Assembly: GCA_018857735.1 (NCBI GenBank)
Contig: JABMCL010000533.1
Span: 62,001 to 126,000 of the forward strand
From: Alviniconcha marisindica
Taxonomy: Eukaryota > Mollusca > Gastropoda > Provannidae
Reading direction: 5' to 3'
DNA length: 64,000 nucleotides
In this document: one piece after another, positions 34,254 through 45,689 of the stretch
Layout: each line of letters opens with the position of its first letter
How positions within the stretch are numbered: position 1 is the first letter of the stretch
The notes under the pieces: model-generated
Database searches by the model: none
The model's input: the letters and a program-made list of their open reading frames with translations, nothing else
What the model was told of the DNA's origin: nothing
Position numbers and translations under genes: made by a program

Positions 34254-35330
34254 GCACCGCACACACTGGCACACGCACCAATCAGCCTCTTGACTACAAC
34301 CTCCAAAATTTGGCAACCTCCAGGTGATAGTCACAACTACCGTTCCACTTCCAAAACTCCCATTTCGCCCATGCTCTCCCCATCCCTCCTTCCGCCCCCA
34401 ACCCCTCTCTTTCCTGGCTCTCCCCTTTATCTGTTCACATGCTTCCTACCACACTCTGCAAGCGATACAGAGACACGTCACCTATTGTTAGAGTAATATA
34501 TTCTATAGGAAATCTTGGGCATAGGTTTTGAACTGTGACAATGTTGGAACATTTCTGAAAATGGCCGGCATTGAGTTCTAACCAGTTGACGCCATGAAAC
34601 CGAAGGAACATTTCCCGAAAGATTTCAGTTTTGCTTTGGAAGTTTGAGCAGCTTTTCGTTTTAGATCGGAGACAGCGAGACGGTTGTTAAGTGCAGAGAT
34701 GAAGAAAGATACGGGGGTAAAGAACCTTCAAAATGGTGGTAGGCAAGAATCGCGATCTTGCATTGGCAGCAGAATATTGTAAGGTAGACAGCGAAATTCC
34801 TTGAGAAGAGGTGTTACTTGATTTCGTTTTCTTTATTTGATCACATGCCGTGATGCGTTATTATGTACTCCCTGTAACCGAGCGATCTGAGCTGTTGGTA
34901 AATCTGTGAAAACTGAGTTGCAATAACCAAGGCGAGATGTGAGCATTGCGGCAACAAGACTTGCAGTAGCGCCTTGGGGCATAAACAGACTCGTCGAAGG
35001 ATGCGCGGCAAATGCTGTTGATGTGCTGCTGCTTTGACAACGTTCTATCCAAATTGTATTTGACAACGTTCTATCGAGTTGGACTCCGAGGTATTTAACC
35101 GACGTTTTGAAAGGAACACTGTTTCCGCCATAGTTTGCGCACTAATTGTCGATCAAACCGAGTCAAGATGCAGAGCTAACGGGTATAACTGCTTTTTTGT
35201 TTATGTTCAACTTAACCTTGTTGCTTTTCATCCAGAGCAGAACATCATCACTATATGTCTGAATACACGACTGAACAATATCGAACAGATCGGGTTGGGC
35301 AATTTATGACAGCTTAGTGACATAGTTTAG
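33728..35330 (-). pseudogene. CR1-like LINE, decayed 3' half (copy B)
   Basis: Contains LSKQQHINSICRASF and MLTSRLGYCNSVFTDLPTAQIARLQ, then a decayed homologue of the copy A C-terminus around 34560-34640, a 3'UTR with CA tracts, and a terminus at 33730-33790 (AGAGAATGGCGCC...TTATTATTATTGTC on the - strand). The 3'UTR at 34276-34490 is paralogous to 46807-47025 of copy C. Confidence 0.75.
34010..34256. repeat. GT/CG/CA microsatellites
   Basis: GT tracts, (CG)n, CA tracts and a further CG-CA block at 34196-34256, all inside the copy B 3'UTR. Confidence 0.93.
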
Positions 35331-35448
35331 TTTTGTAAAGTTATATAATCTCGTGAGGTAGGCCAATGCTACAGGTTAATACTAATATTTAGTAGTATTC
35401 CTTGTGTAACGTAGCTCCACTTAGCAGATCAGATTTCATTCCTATCAT

Positions 35449-35455
35449 CGCGCGC

Positions 35456-35486
<31 letters not shown>

Positions 35487-35523
35487 TGTGCGTGTGTGTG
35501 TGTGTGCGTGTGTGTGTGTGTGT
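35449..35523. repeat. (CG)n-(GT)n microsatellite
   Basis: About 10 CG units, then GT units with CG interruptions. Confidence 0.95.
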
Positions 35524-35937
35524 TAGGCAGAAGAAGGGCAAACAAAAATGAAAGAAAAAAAGCCCCCCCACCCCCCCCAAAAAAAGCAAAAAAGAAAAAG
35601 CTGGTGTTTCTTCAGCTGGCCGTTCACATATATATGATTATAGAGCATTGTTGGAAGAAGAGTGTTAGAAAGGACACAACATGAAAAAAAGTCTTGTTTA
35701 CTCTCAACAATATATTTTGCTGTTTATAATTCACACAGCCTGTTCTACATTCTTTATGAAGAGAGACATTGAAAGCCCACATACACAGGGAATACACTAG
35801 ATTCTGCTGCACCAGAGATTTACGCACTCTTTTTGGTGAACCGTGGTAGTGTGTGTTTTCTAACACCGTGTAACCTGTTTTCTAATAATGTATGCATATT
35901 TAGTGGTGTTTAGTGAATGTTCGTTTATTCTATATTT

Positions 35938-36100
35938 TGTGTACCACTGATATTTTTGCAACAAAATGGGTATGTTGATCTGCTATAACTAATGACCATA
36001 CCTGTACAAACAAAGTGGGTATACTAACAATAACAGTAACTTATAGTATCTAGACACACAACGGGGGGTATTTGCGCGTATGGCGACAAACTTGGAATAA
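35938..36100 (+). repeat. dispersed repeat R1, copy 2
   Basis: Related to 650-820, with the same order of motifs (GTACCACTGATATTTTTGCAAC ... TATCTAGACAC ... GCGACAAACTT). Confidence 0.55.
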
Positions 36101-36189
36101 ACTTAGAACATAGAAAATAGTAAGACAGAATGCGGGCGAAGCAAGCAAGGCTGTATCAATTCTGAGTTCAGTTCAAGATGCTATCTATG

Positions 36190-36420
36190 CACATGGAAAA
36201 GCCCATAATTATGCGCTCCACCCCATTTCTCAGAAGTTTCCCCAGTGTTGCCTTTGAAGCAGTTCTACTGTTCGTCCGACTGACGGTAGCACTCGCTTGT
36301 CCTTTCAAGGTAGATCATCGAGCGATGGTGAAATGTCCTTGGCTTTGTGCACGCAGGTAGTGTCTCAAGCTCATCAACACTTCAGATATTCCGAGACGCA
36401 AGCCACTTGTGTTTTTGTTT
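36190..36420 (+). repeat. dispersed repeat R3, copy 1
   Basis: Diverged match to 39290-39515: GGAAAAGCCCAT, CCCAGTGTTGCCT, GGTAGATC, GTCCTTGGCTT and TGCTCAACAC-type motifs occur in the same order. Class unknown. Confidence 0.45.
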
Positions 36421-36606
36421 TTTGTTTGTTTTTATACCGGCCATTCTATCTGTTCGGTTTCCCTTCACTCCGGCATGTCCAGGGCAGCAGTATTCGAAGG
36501 TGGATGTCGAACATTGGCACTTGCCAGTCTAGGCTAATTTCCATTCAACTTAACATAACTCTCGCAACTGTCTCCAGCCTGCCTAAAGTAAATGTGTGTG
36601 TGTGTT

Positions 36607-36700
36607 GGAGTGGGGGGGGGGGGGGGTGTGAGGGGGAGGGGGGGAGGGGGGGGGGGGGGGAGAGGGGGGGAAGGGGGTGGGGAGGGGGGGGGAGGGGGGA
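36607..36700. repeat. 94-bp G-rich tract
   Basis: Nearly all G with scattered A and T, following a short GT run. Many runs of four or more G give very strong G-quadruplex potential. The Gly-rich frames across it are not genes. Confidence 0.93.
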
Positions 36701-36719
36701 TGATTGATGACAATTATTA

Positions 36720-37860
36720 TTTTATTATTTTAATGCTGTGTATTTTGATGTCAGTGATTGTGAAATGTACGCTTCTAGGGCTCACTTGAGAAAGGTTGCT
36801 CTAAGACCCGTCTATTATTATCATATTTTCCCACGGCTTTTCATATTTTGTAGCAAGCGTACTGAATGTGAGGATGTTAGTATGTGTGGTCTGACTGTTA
36901 CCTCTTGAGGCAATACCCGGAGAGCCCGGGTTTCTCTGCATCTTTATCACAGCTCTGAGCTGCATCATAGCAACATGTTCGGCTTTTTCATTTTGTCCTG
37001 AACCAGAGCACTGACGTGGTGCTGTATGTTGCCGCCATTTTATTTTGTCCGGCCCTGTATCGGTGGTCAAAATATTTTGAGAGAAAATCAAAACTGAGGT
37101 GAGAAAAGGATAAATTATGAACGCAAATTGTAAGTATATACCAACACATATTTTGTATGCCTATTGGAATATTTAGAGCGGTATCATATAGGATGCATAG
37201 TTTCGTCTGCTTCGATGTCGACTATAAAACGGCTATATCTTTAGAAAATTTGTTTGTTTTTTGTTAATGGTTCCTTATCACGGTTTAATTTACTTACAAA
37301 AAACATATCACCATATTCACACAAAAATCTAGTTTGTCACATGGACTGATGGAGTGAACATTTCCTGTATTGCGAGCAACTTAGTCGCGTAGCTAGGAGG
37401 TCTGACTTGACACAGTTTAAGCCAATGAAAATGTTTTGACTGTGTGATATTTAAGAGTGTTTTGAGATGACCTGAGATGACCGTTTTAATTTTTTAAGCC
37501 GCGTGCACGCTTCAAACCGCATTCGTCCATTTCAAAGCACGTCCAGCCTGGCAAAAAACATTTTTACCTCCCCTTTTGATCTCTTTGTGCCGGCCAAAGT
37601 TTGAAACGTTCGGTAGATATAAGCGCCTGTCATACCATTGCAGGTATTTCACGGGCAATAGAGATGTCGCTCTCATGAGCTTTGTCCCTGTTGTATTAGT
37701 TGTCGCTGATCGCTTTTATATAGCTTTTCTATTCTCCGCTCTCGAGCAGACTCACTGCGCTCTTGTGTGCGATTCTAAATAAGCGACTGTTATATATATA
37801 ATATCTCGCCTATTTCATCTCATCGTCGTCAGCATCATAAAATAAAATAAAATAAACTTT
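36720..37860. other. no gene seen
   Basis: AT-rich sequence without recognisable exons. A possible CR1-tail-like fragment (TATAGCTTTTCTATTCTCC...CAGACTCACTGCGC) lies at 37720-37765. Confidence 0.5.
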
Positions 37861-37869
37861 GGGGAGACC

Positions 37870-38250
37870 GGTTTTATTTATTTGATATCTGGAGATTTTT
37901 ATTTTATTTTTTAATAGCGCGTTTTGAATATTCAGCGAAGTGGTGTACTTATAGCGCTGTTTGGTTGTTACATGGCTGGTGCCACATGAAACTACGTAGG
38001 GTGAATGCGTGTTTAGCTGTAACCTGTCACTTGCACTTTTGGCAGAATGACCGGGATCTTTTACGTGCTATTGCGGTAACACGGGGGTGGGACGGATACG
38101 GGATAAGGGTCAGCACAAAAAGTAATGTTGACCCTAGAGAAGAAGAAGAAGAAAAATCCCCCGCCGCTCCTGCCGGGATTCGAACCCGCGACCTTTCGAT
38201 CATGGGTCTGGCGCTCTAACCACAGGAGTCCCAAAATTTGTCTTCGTCCG
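37870..38250 (-). mobile_element. tRNA-derived SINE
   Basis: The tRNA-like head at 38163-38240 reads on the - strand GTGGTTAGAGCGCCAGACCC, ATGATCGAAAGGTCGCGGGTTCGAATCCCGGC. The B-box GGTTCGAATCC at 38176-38186 is perfect. The body includes ACGTAAAAGATCCCGGTCATTC and ends in an A/T-rich AAAATAAAATAAA tail near 37870. The head resembles a Met-type (CAT) tRNA but the stems are imperfect, so this is not a tRNA gene. Confidence 0.75.
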
Positions 38251-38599
38251 ACAAAGCAGAACGCGACCAATATTGCGGCTCCACAAGAAAAACGTAGATC
38301 ACGCTACTATCCCTGAAAAACGTTGCCGCAAAACATCCTTCAATGCTTGCCACGAAATGTTTCCAGGCTGTCGTCACAACTGAATGTTGAGAACCTGCGG
38401 AATAGAAATTGGGTCCAGAACATGTATCTGTAAATGGCAGACTATTATTTGTGATTCAATAAAAATTAAAAATTAAATGTTTTTAATTCATTTCATAGAT
38501 TTTTAAACCGACATTGCTGAATACGTCCTGATGACCTTGCTTCGCAGTGTTTCTGATCGGTGGTAAATAATTGAGGCGTGAATACTAAGAGTAAGATAT

Positions 38600-38780
38600 G
38601 CTCATTGTTGACTGTTTTAACTTGGTTGTGTTTGCTGTTAATAAAGTTGTGTCCATAACTGGTTTTTACTTGTGATTTGTTGACTTGTGAAACCCTTTTC
38701 CGACCCTTTTCCGTTCGTCGTCCTGAGGTGACCCTTGCGGTTGACAGGACATTAAAATCCAGGAACTAACTAACTTTGCG
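38600..38780 (+). mobile_element. LINE 3' terminus, second tail family
   Basis: Hairpin at 38719-38750 (GTCCTG...CAGGAC enclosing GACC...GGTT), then AACTAACTAACT. It is analogous to the I-like tail but distinct in sequence. A - strand relative lies at 42558-42592. No coding part recognised. Confidence 0.55.
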
Positions 38781-39060
38781 GTTGACACGGCGTTCTCTAT
38801 TCAGTCTCTGTCTCTCTGAGGTTTGAAATGTCAAAACTCTGATAACAAAGTAGGATGCATAAATCAATTGTTGTTACAGTTGTATTACAGGGATGTAGTT
38901 ACAGCTGTAATGGCAGTGGAATTATGTAGCCATTTCTTCAGATACAGAAATTTTTCCACAAGTTTTAATAGCTTTGCTCACATAATTATTAGATGCTAGT
39001 AGAATCTGTCAAGGCCGCTTGGACCCACAGGAGAATGAAAACATTTCTCACTGATAATCT

Positions 39061-39077
39061 TCACGCACGCGCGCACG

Positions 39078-39170
<93 letters not shown>
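39061..39170. repeat. (CA)n microsatellite
   Basis: CG-rich start, then about 45 uninterrupted CA units to 39169. Confidence 0.96.
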
Positions 39171-39171
<1 letters not shown>

Positions 39172-39289
39172 AGATGTCCTTGGATTGAAACAATTATGTG
39201 TGCTGTTGTTTGATGATGTTGCACATTTATGAGCAGCAATTACCTGCTGTCTGTTCATTTAATAATACAAGCATACCATCTAAACGCTT

Positions 39290-39515
39290 TGGAAAGCCCA
39301 TGGGTGATACCGTGTCTGAAGTTTACCCAGTGTTGCCTGCAATGCATTTATAACGCTTGATTAGGAATGGCCCTTCTTCGTCCATTCCAGGTAGATCTGC
39401 GACCTTTTTTGGCTCCTCTCTCCTCCCGGCAACCGTTGGTGTAATGTCTTTGGCTTGTGCATACCGGTAGTTTCTCAAAATGCTCAACACGCCGAAACTC
39501 AATCCCTATGCGATG
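39290..39515 (+). repeat. dispersed repeat R3, copy 2
   Basis: Diverged relative of 36190-36420. Confidence 0.45.
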
Positions 39516-39726
39516 GTTGCCACTCTATCAACTTGGTAGTTTTTCCTGACTGTCTTGCACAGGAAAGTAGATCCACGAGAAGCTTTGAAGATCGAGCTTG
39601 AATATTGTCATATGTCTGGACTTTCTGTTCGATTTCGGTTTCTATAACAAGCGCATTTGAACCTGTGAGAATGTCTGCGTATGTGATTCGAGGGATATCA
39701 CTTGGTTTGGGGAGAAAGATAACTTT

Positions 39727-40020
39727 TGGCCGCCGGGTTTTGAGCGTTGGTGACCCGTCACGCCGGGTGTTCGGACCGCCGGGTTTTGAGAGCTTGTGAC
39801 CCGTCACCGCCGGGTTTTGAAGGATCGTAACCCATCACCGCCAAGTGTGGAGCCCGCTCAGTTTTGAAAGTTGTCACCGCCGGGTTTTGCGGGTTGGTGA
39901 CCTTTCTCCGCAGGGCTTTGGTGGTTGGGGGTGGGGGGCCCGTCGCTGCAGGGTTTTGAGGAATGGGACTGGTCGCCGCAGAGTTTTGAGGGATGGGACT
40001 GGTCGCTGCAGGGTTTTGTC
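39727..40020 (+). repeat. degenerate 30-31-bp minisatellite
   Basis: The unit consensus is about ACCGCCGGGTTTTGAGGG...GTGACCCGTC. At least seven recognisable units occur, the last ones with GCTGCAGGGTTTTGAGG...GGACTGGTC. Related motifs decay to about 40290. Confidence 0.82.
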
Positions 40021-40400
40021 GCCACGAGGTAGAAAGCCATCGTGTGAAGCGTCACTGCTGGGTTGTAAGTATATCATTGTGACTTTTCGTTGCCGGGTTG
40101 TATGCGACCGTACGCAATTCAACCTTGATAAGTTGTAAACGATCATGACCTGTGAATGATGGCCGCAATTTAAGTGATCATGACTCGCCACGACACGGCT
40201 GTGAGTACTCAGTTGTCACTGCTGGACTGTAGCAGATCATGATTGGTAAATACTCGACTGGCCAGCCCTGGGTTTTGACTAGTCATGGTGGCGGTCTGTG
40301 CCTAGCGAAGCAAAAGATTTCTCCCGCCAGATAATCGTCCCATCTGTAGACCGCTTACGACATCCAGATTTTCTTCCACCTCAGTTTTTGAGGTCTCAGC

Positions 40401-40699
40401 CTAACCCGAACACGGTCGACAGACGCATCTCGTAGGTATGCTTATTCTGAAAAACACAAACTGGTTTCTGCGATGATCGTCCCTTGCTGGACATCTCAAC
40501 CTTACCCGAGCTCTTAAACGTCCCAGTTCCCGGCAGCACCGACAAGACCTCTCCAGCTGTTCCGGCTGATTTGGGTTTGGTTGGCTATACGAGTTGCAGT
40601 TCCCGGAACAGGCAAACACCAGAACTACCTTAGGCGCACAGTTCCGATACCGGATTTCGATCTCTGCCCGCCCCCTGGAACAAGATTCCTGAGCACTGA
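40401..40699 (-). CDS. bursicon-like cystine-knot hormone, terminal exon
   Basis: The frame from 40699 to the TAG at 40401-40403 encodes 98 residues with 11 cysteines: C-x13-C-x9-C-x3-C-x17-C-x-C-C-x13-C-x21-C-x-C-x2-C. Diagnostic pieces are CAPKVVLVFACSGNCNSY, QLERSCRCCRELG and CVCRPCSG. This order and spacing match bursicon-alpha-type CTCK proteins, secreted hormones acting through LGR receptors; in arthropods they drive cuticle tanning, while molluscan roles are unclear. The exon is preceded on the - strand by a long pyrimidine tract ending CATCTTGCAG, a strong 3' splice site, so the open frame to 40813 that reads like a hydrophobic signal peptide is probably intron. It enters in phase 1. 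The signal-peptide exon was not found. No stop or frameshift within the domain. Confidence 0.85.
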
Positions 40700-40760
40700 C
40701 TGCAAGATGGATGGGGCAGGAGAAGAAGAGGAGAAGGAACAGGAGCCGTGGAGAATGCAG
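40700..40760 (-). promoter_or_regulatory. 3' splice acceptor with pyrimidine tract
   Basis: On the - strand about 45 nt of almost pure C/T end in TTGCAG directly before the cystine-knot exon. Confidence 0.65.
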
Positions 40761-40972
40761 CCACCATGCCAACACCGCCACCAGCCAGGTTTGTAGCGAT
40801 CTCTGTAACGCCACCTGCAACACGACATGTAAAATCAGTAAGTCACACGGCTAAATACTGGAAACATGTCGCCATCAACCCTAAAATTTGACTATGATAT
40901 GCAAGCCAAAAGGACCTAATATAAAATACAAAATGGACTAGCCACGACACGTATGTTTGGCCATAAAACAAC

Positions 40973-40974
<2 letters not shown>

Positions 40975-41006
<32 letters not shown>
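40975..41006. repeat. poly-C tract (32 C)
   Basis: Uninterrupted C; assembly length is uncertain. No gene seen from here to 41820. Confidence 0.93.
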
Positions 41007-41008
<2 letters not shown>

Positions 41009-41837
41009 CCACCCACCGCTCGAAAAGTTAAATTTCTTACAATCAAATTCTAAAAATCTGCATGTCGATTTACAAGGGTATGTTACCCCAGTCACGTCCA
41101 TTCAAATGTTGCGCCATTGCTAAAATTGCATTGCATCAAAAAAGATTTTGAGTTCGAAACTACGTACGAAAATGCACAGGATGTCGTATCAAAACGCTTG
41201 TCGAATACACTTGTACTCTTCTATTCGATTCAGTGCCTCGGGGAGTAACTATGCGAAGAGTAGGAAAGGGTTAGCTCGTAACGTAATAGACTTTTGAGCC
41301 ACACATGCCGGCTTTGTTTATGACGTCACACAAACTACCTGACAAAAAAACTGACAGCATTCACAGCCGTGTTTTCGCAACTTTCAAACGTTGATTCTGT
41401 TAACTAACGGAATGATAAATTGATTTAAAAAGAAGAAGAAAAAGTCGCTATTCCATTTTTATTAATAGGGCCCGTGATGCTTCTTCGCTTGGGGTCCCCT
41501 TTAATTAGGACTGTCCGGACTGAGACTGATTTTTTTTTAAAGTTGACGATCGATTGTTTGATGGAGCCTATATTCCTCCATATTTTATACAGTATGGTTG
41601 GTGTTGGTATAACGGTGGTATTTTTTACTCGTGCCCCAAAATGAACGGAAACAGCTCGATATCTTCTGGTGGATACGTGTTATGTTCGTTACGCTAATTT
41701 GTTCTCCACAAAATTCCGTCTTTACAAATGATTGTCACGAGCAGCCGCTATCTATTAGTTTTCAATGCGTACCCGTTTTTAACAGAAGATATTGAGCGCT
41801 TTTGTTGTCGGGGCCCCATCAAACACTGGGTGTTCCA

Positions 41838-42010
41838 AGGTGAAGTGTTGCTTAATGTTCTCAGATGTCAGTTGACATATTAGGGACAAGCTGAGACCAA
41901 TGCCGAAGCATGGTTCAATATAGCTTTACGTCCACGGAAACCAGAAGGCTCGTTAGGACGGACAGCCCAGGACGGCCACCTCGACTCTCACACAGCTCCT
42001 GAACTATGAG
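41838..42010 (-). mobile_element. SINE-like short retroposon S1, copy 2, with 10-bp TSD
   Basis: A 173-bp element closely matching 4846-5023, flanked by GGGTGTTCCA at 41828-41837 and 42011-42020. Two copies with different perfect target duplications define the element ends precisely. Confidence 0.85.
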
Positions 42011-42354
42011 GGGTGTTCCATTGTGCAAAGGACAATTATAGCTCCTTTTATGGATGCACTTTTGTCAGGTGTTCCTGAATTAAAAACATATTGATGTAAG
42101 TGCAGAAGAGAAGGCAGTGTTCAAAAGTCACACAAACGAAGCATGCAGGCTGAGCAATAAGGACAACAATGTTCCTGATATAACGATATTTCTATATACT
42201 CCGGGGTCTAGGTATTTATTTTTCCTCCTTGAGGTGTGATATAAAGTCAAGATAAAACTGTCCTGTTTGAGCAAATCCTATAAACGATCTTACGAATGCC
42301 ATGCCAGTACCCCCTCCCCTCCTCACCCCCCACCCCACCCCCCCCCCCACCCCA

Positions 42355-42418
42355 CACACACAGTCTCACTCACAAACACACACTCACACACACTCTCTCT
42401 CACTCACTCACTCACTCA

Positions 42419-42500
<82 letters not shown>
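42355..42500. repeat. CA/CACT microsatellite
   Basis: CACT-rich start, then (CA)n from about 42419 to 42500. A C-rich stretch precedes it at 42309-42352. Confidence 0.95.
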
Positions 42501-42502
<2 letters not shown>

Positions 42503-42549
42503 ACCCCAGAACAACAACAATGATCAATAACCATGATAACAACCACCAG

Positions 42550-42700
42550 CGAATTTTACGTCCCGTCAACCGCATAGGGTCACCTCAGGACGAACCACAC
42601 ACCAAAAATTCTGTTACACCAGTTCAAACTGCAAGTTTGTCAAATTTACTGTTACAAAGTCAAAAACCAACCAGCTATCCAGCTATCAATGCACAATAAC
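42550..42700 (-). mobile_element. LINE 3' terminus, second tail family
   Basis: The - strand CGTCC...GGACG hairpin at 42558-42592 is related to 38719-38750. No coding sequence attached. Confidence 0.5.
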
Positions 42701-43585
42701 ACATGTTTCGGTATCAATTCCATAGACACTCACTACGCGAACCTGCTTAAATCGCTTGTGACTATGAGCATGGTGACCTGTTTTATCCCGCGGGCCTACA
42801 CGGGAAACTGCGTGAGCTAAGCCTAACACAGCTAAAAAGTAGGAAGAGGATTTGGAAAAAATGATGGTGAATGAACCGGGAAGGTCGAAATTAGGACAAG
42901 GAAGAAATTCCTGGTAATAGGCGAAGCTTACGTGGCTATATTCTGACCTACTCCAGGCTTTGACGGGAGAACATTTGTTAGCTATGGGTTCTCAACAGGG
43001 TGACCTTAATTTCTGCGTCCGCAGTATCCCACTGCTGGAAAACAAACTAAACAACGATTTTTTTTTTAATTGCGCATTTTGTATAATTATCAACAAAACA
43101 ACAACAAAATAAAAACAAACAAACAAAAGATTTTAGGGCTCGAAAGACGTCACACAAACGCAACAAATATTTGAGTGGCCTACGGTAATTTTCACCTTGC
43201 ATGCGAGTAAATTCAGGATACATTAACATAAAGCTCGATCCCAGATACAGTGATGTGAAAGTGTTGCATGAAAAGTGCAGAATGTTGTTTTTGGTAATCA
43301 ATTTTGTGATTTAAAAAACTTGACCCTGTTGCACGTCTGACATGTGGGGCACAACACCTAATCAGTCAATCAATATTTTATTTTTTGTCTGTTCACATCG
43401 AGGTAATATTAGACAACAACAACAACAAAAACACACACACACAAAAAAACATATAATTATTATTTATACTAATTTTCCCACAGAACTATGAACAATCGAT
43501 TTGACAATATTAGGGATAACATCAGTTTTATACAAAATATCTCTTACATTGTTGTAAGTAAAGTATTAATTTAATACATTGTATC

Positions 43586-44180
43586 ATGTACACGGGTATT
43601 GGGATCGAGTTTTGTTGGGTACCGTCTCACTGTGGTCTTTATTGGAATGAAATATCAGACAAATTAGCTAAACAAGGTGCAATGAAAAACATGTTTGAGA
43701 TATCATCCAATAACCTACTACTTCGTCTCATGAGATTAATTCACTACTTAAGAAGACTGTATATAAACAAATTGCAAAAAGTAAATCTGCGATACCTTCT
43801 TGTTCAAGATATTTAGCAAGAGTAATATATAAGTTACGTTTAAATTCATGGAACACTAAATATTCACAGAATGTGACATGCGTTTGTAAAAATATCTTAT
43901 CTGTTAAACACACACTGCTTGAATGTCCTATTATTACAGAGTTATTTCAGAAAAATGGATATGACTTAAATGCACAACACCCAATCTTAGGTACCTAATT
44001 TTGCTTTCCCTCTCACCACCAGAATATAATGGAAATTTTGTTGAATTAAAACAGCAACTGCTCATTATTTTCAAGTCGTCCTTATTAATTTGACTGGTCG
44101 GATGTGTCGGGCAGAATAGTCTTTCAGAAGATATTTAGGTTCTGTAACATCTTTAGAAACAAAAATAGTGTATAATTTAG
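43586..44180 (+). pseudogene. LINE RNase H and C-terminal knuckle fragment
   Basis: IGIEFCWVPSHCGLYWNEISDKLAKQGA is the C-terminal RNase H block. After frameshifts the sequence continues with ARVIYKLRLNSWNTKYSQ and CVCKNILSVKHTLLECP, a CCHC tail as in I-clade elements, but from a different subfamily than the copies at 6-23 kb. Truncated at both ends. Confidence 0.75.
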
Positions 44181-44425
44181 ATTCTTATATACTTTTCTAG
44201 AAGAATTTGGTGTGCATGGTGCTTTGAAAGCAGCCACAACCAGTTAGTTTTGTAATATGGTTAAAGATGTTCATATAAACAACTGTCACAAAAGTTGGGG
44301 GTGGGGGGAGCTATTGAAAACATGCATTTGAGCAGATGCAGTAATTAAAGAATTTCATCCAAATATTTCTTAGGGAGGGTGAATTAAGAAAATTGGTCCC
44401 ATCTTGTAACTGAATAAACTTTTGG

Positions 44426-44429
<4 letters not shown>

Positions 44430-44511
<82 letters not shown>
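44430..44511. repeat. (GA)n microsatellite
   Basis: About 40 GA units. Confidence 0.96.
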
Positions 44512-44513
<2 letters not shown>

Positions 44514-44645
44514 CAAGCAATTAAGTTTACTGTCCTGATCTGTATGTAAGATGCACGACGACTAAGACCGTATGAGCGCATGCCATTATTCTGGGAAGGT
44601 CAGACATCAACTTGCAACGATCTTAAACGACTCCACACATCCTCT

Positions 44646-45681
44646 GGGGCCTTAACTATGAATCGGGACTACGGTAGGCCAGGCCTAAACCAAAGTCCCT
44701 GACTTTAGAGTCCGAGACTTTGAGTTAGGCAAAGTTCGTATACATGGACGCGGACAATGGTCGAGACAACAGAGTCTCTGACTTCGCGCTGATAAGAAAG
44801 TGGTCATCACACGCGTCATCGCTTGTGCTAACTTTAGACGGGCAATCCCATCTGGGCATGCGCACCGACACGCTTCGTTCACTTCCCTACGACGTATCTC
44901 GCACGCGCAAACATCGGTAAACATAAGCATTAGGTGAAGGCATGCCTGGCAGGCCCCGATTCTGGATGTGATTCGCCATGTTTTACTTCTGCAACACCCA
45001 AGCGATCTCGACGAGGTCATTATTCGTAAAAACGCTAATCTATCGACATCTTCGATGGAGTATTCTTCTTGGCATTTACTGAATCGAGTAACCGTAGCAT
45101 CGTCTGCTGGTCGGCCATTTTGAACTTGTCAGAAAGGCGAGTGGACGCTGTGAAATCAGGTAGCCTACGCTGTGCAGATGAATTTAAATAACAATAAAAT
45201 AAATCAAGTGATAATGTAAGACGTCAAGCAAACTTGCTCTCATAATAATTTGCAAACATTAAATCGTACGATCACATTAATCGGCGAGTGCGACCTTTCT
45301 TCCCTCCAAAATGAAAGAGCTTTGGCCGACGAACATCTAGTACTCATTTGTCGAAGTAAACGAAAGAAAAATAAATAAAATTGAATTAAAAAGAGAGAGA
45401 AGCCGCTGGATTCAGACGTAAAGAGGCAACAACAGCAAAAAACTAACAAAAACAACAAGAAAAACAACTTTCCAAGCATAACAAGGCTAAAAGCAGTCAT
45501 AGTCCCGGGCCTACGACCTTTAGTCCAGCGAAATCGCTAGCCTAAATATCGGCTGTTTAGGCCCGAGGTTCGGCCCGGACTTTGGTGTAGTCCCGGTCCA
45601 CCGTACCAATTTGGGGCTTGTCAATAGCCTTGAGATTTAGGCCGGCCTACCTCTTTAGGCCTGATTCATAGTTAAGGCCCC
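44646..45681. mobile_element. non-autonomous DNA transposon with TIRs (1036 bp)
   Basis: Ends GGGGCCTTAACTATGAATC...GATTCATAGTTAAGGCCCC. With one small gap the inverted repeats extend about 45 bp (GGTAGGCC-x-GGCCTAAA). No transposase is recognised. A TSD could not be defined. Confidence 0.8.
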
Positions 45682-45689
45682 TGGGGCCT

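Noticed and set aside
39499..39807. Possible protein on the - strand (PKVIFLPKPSDIPRITYADI region)
   Set aside because: Partly minisatellite-encoded, no recognisable family and no splice or start context.
40700..40823. Apparent signal peptide in frame with the cystine-knot domain
   Set aside because: The hydrophobic stretch is translation of a C/T-rich splice-acceptor tract, and the frame starts at GTG rather than ATG; the real signal exon should lie upstream.
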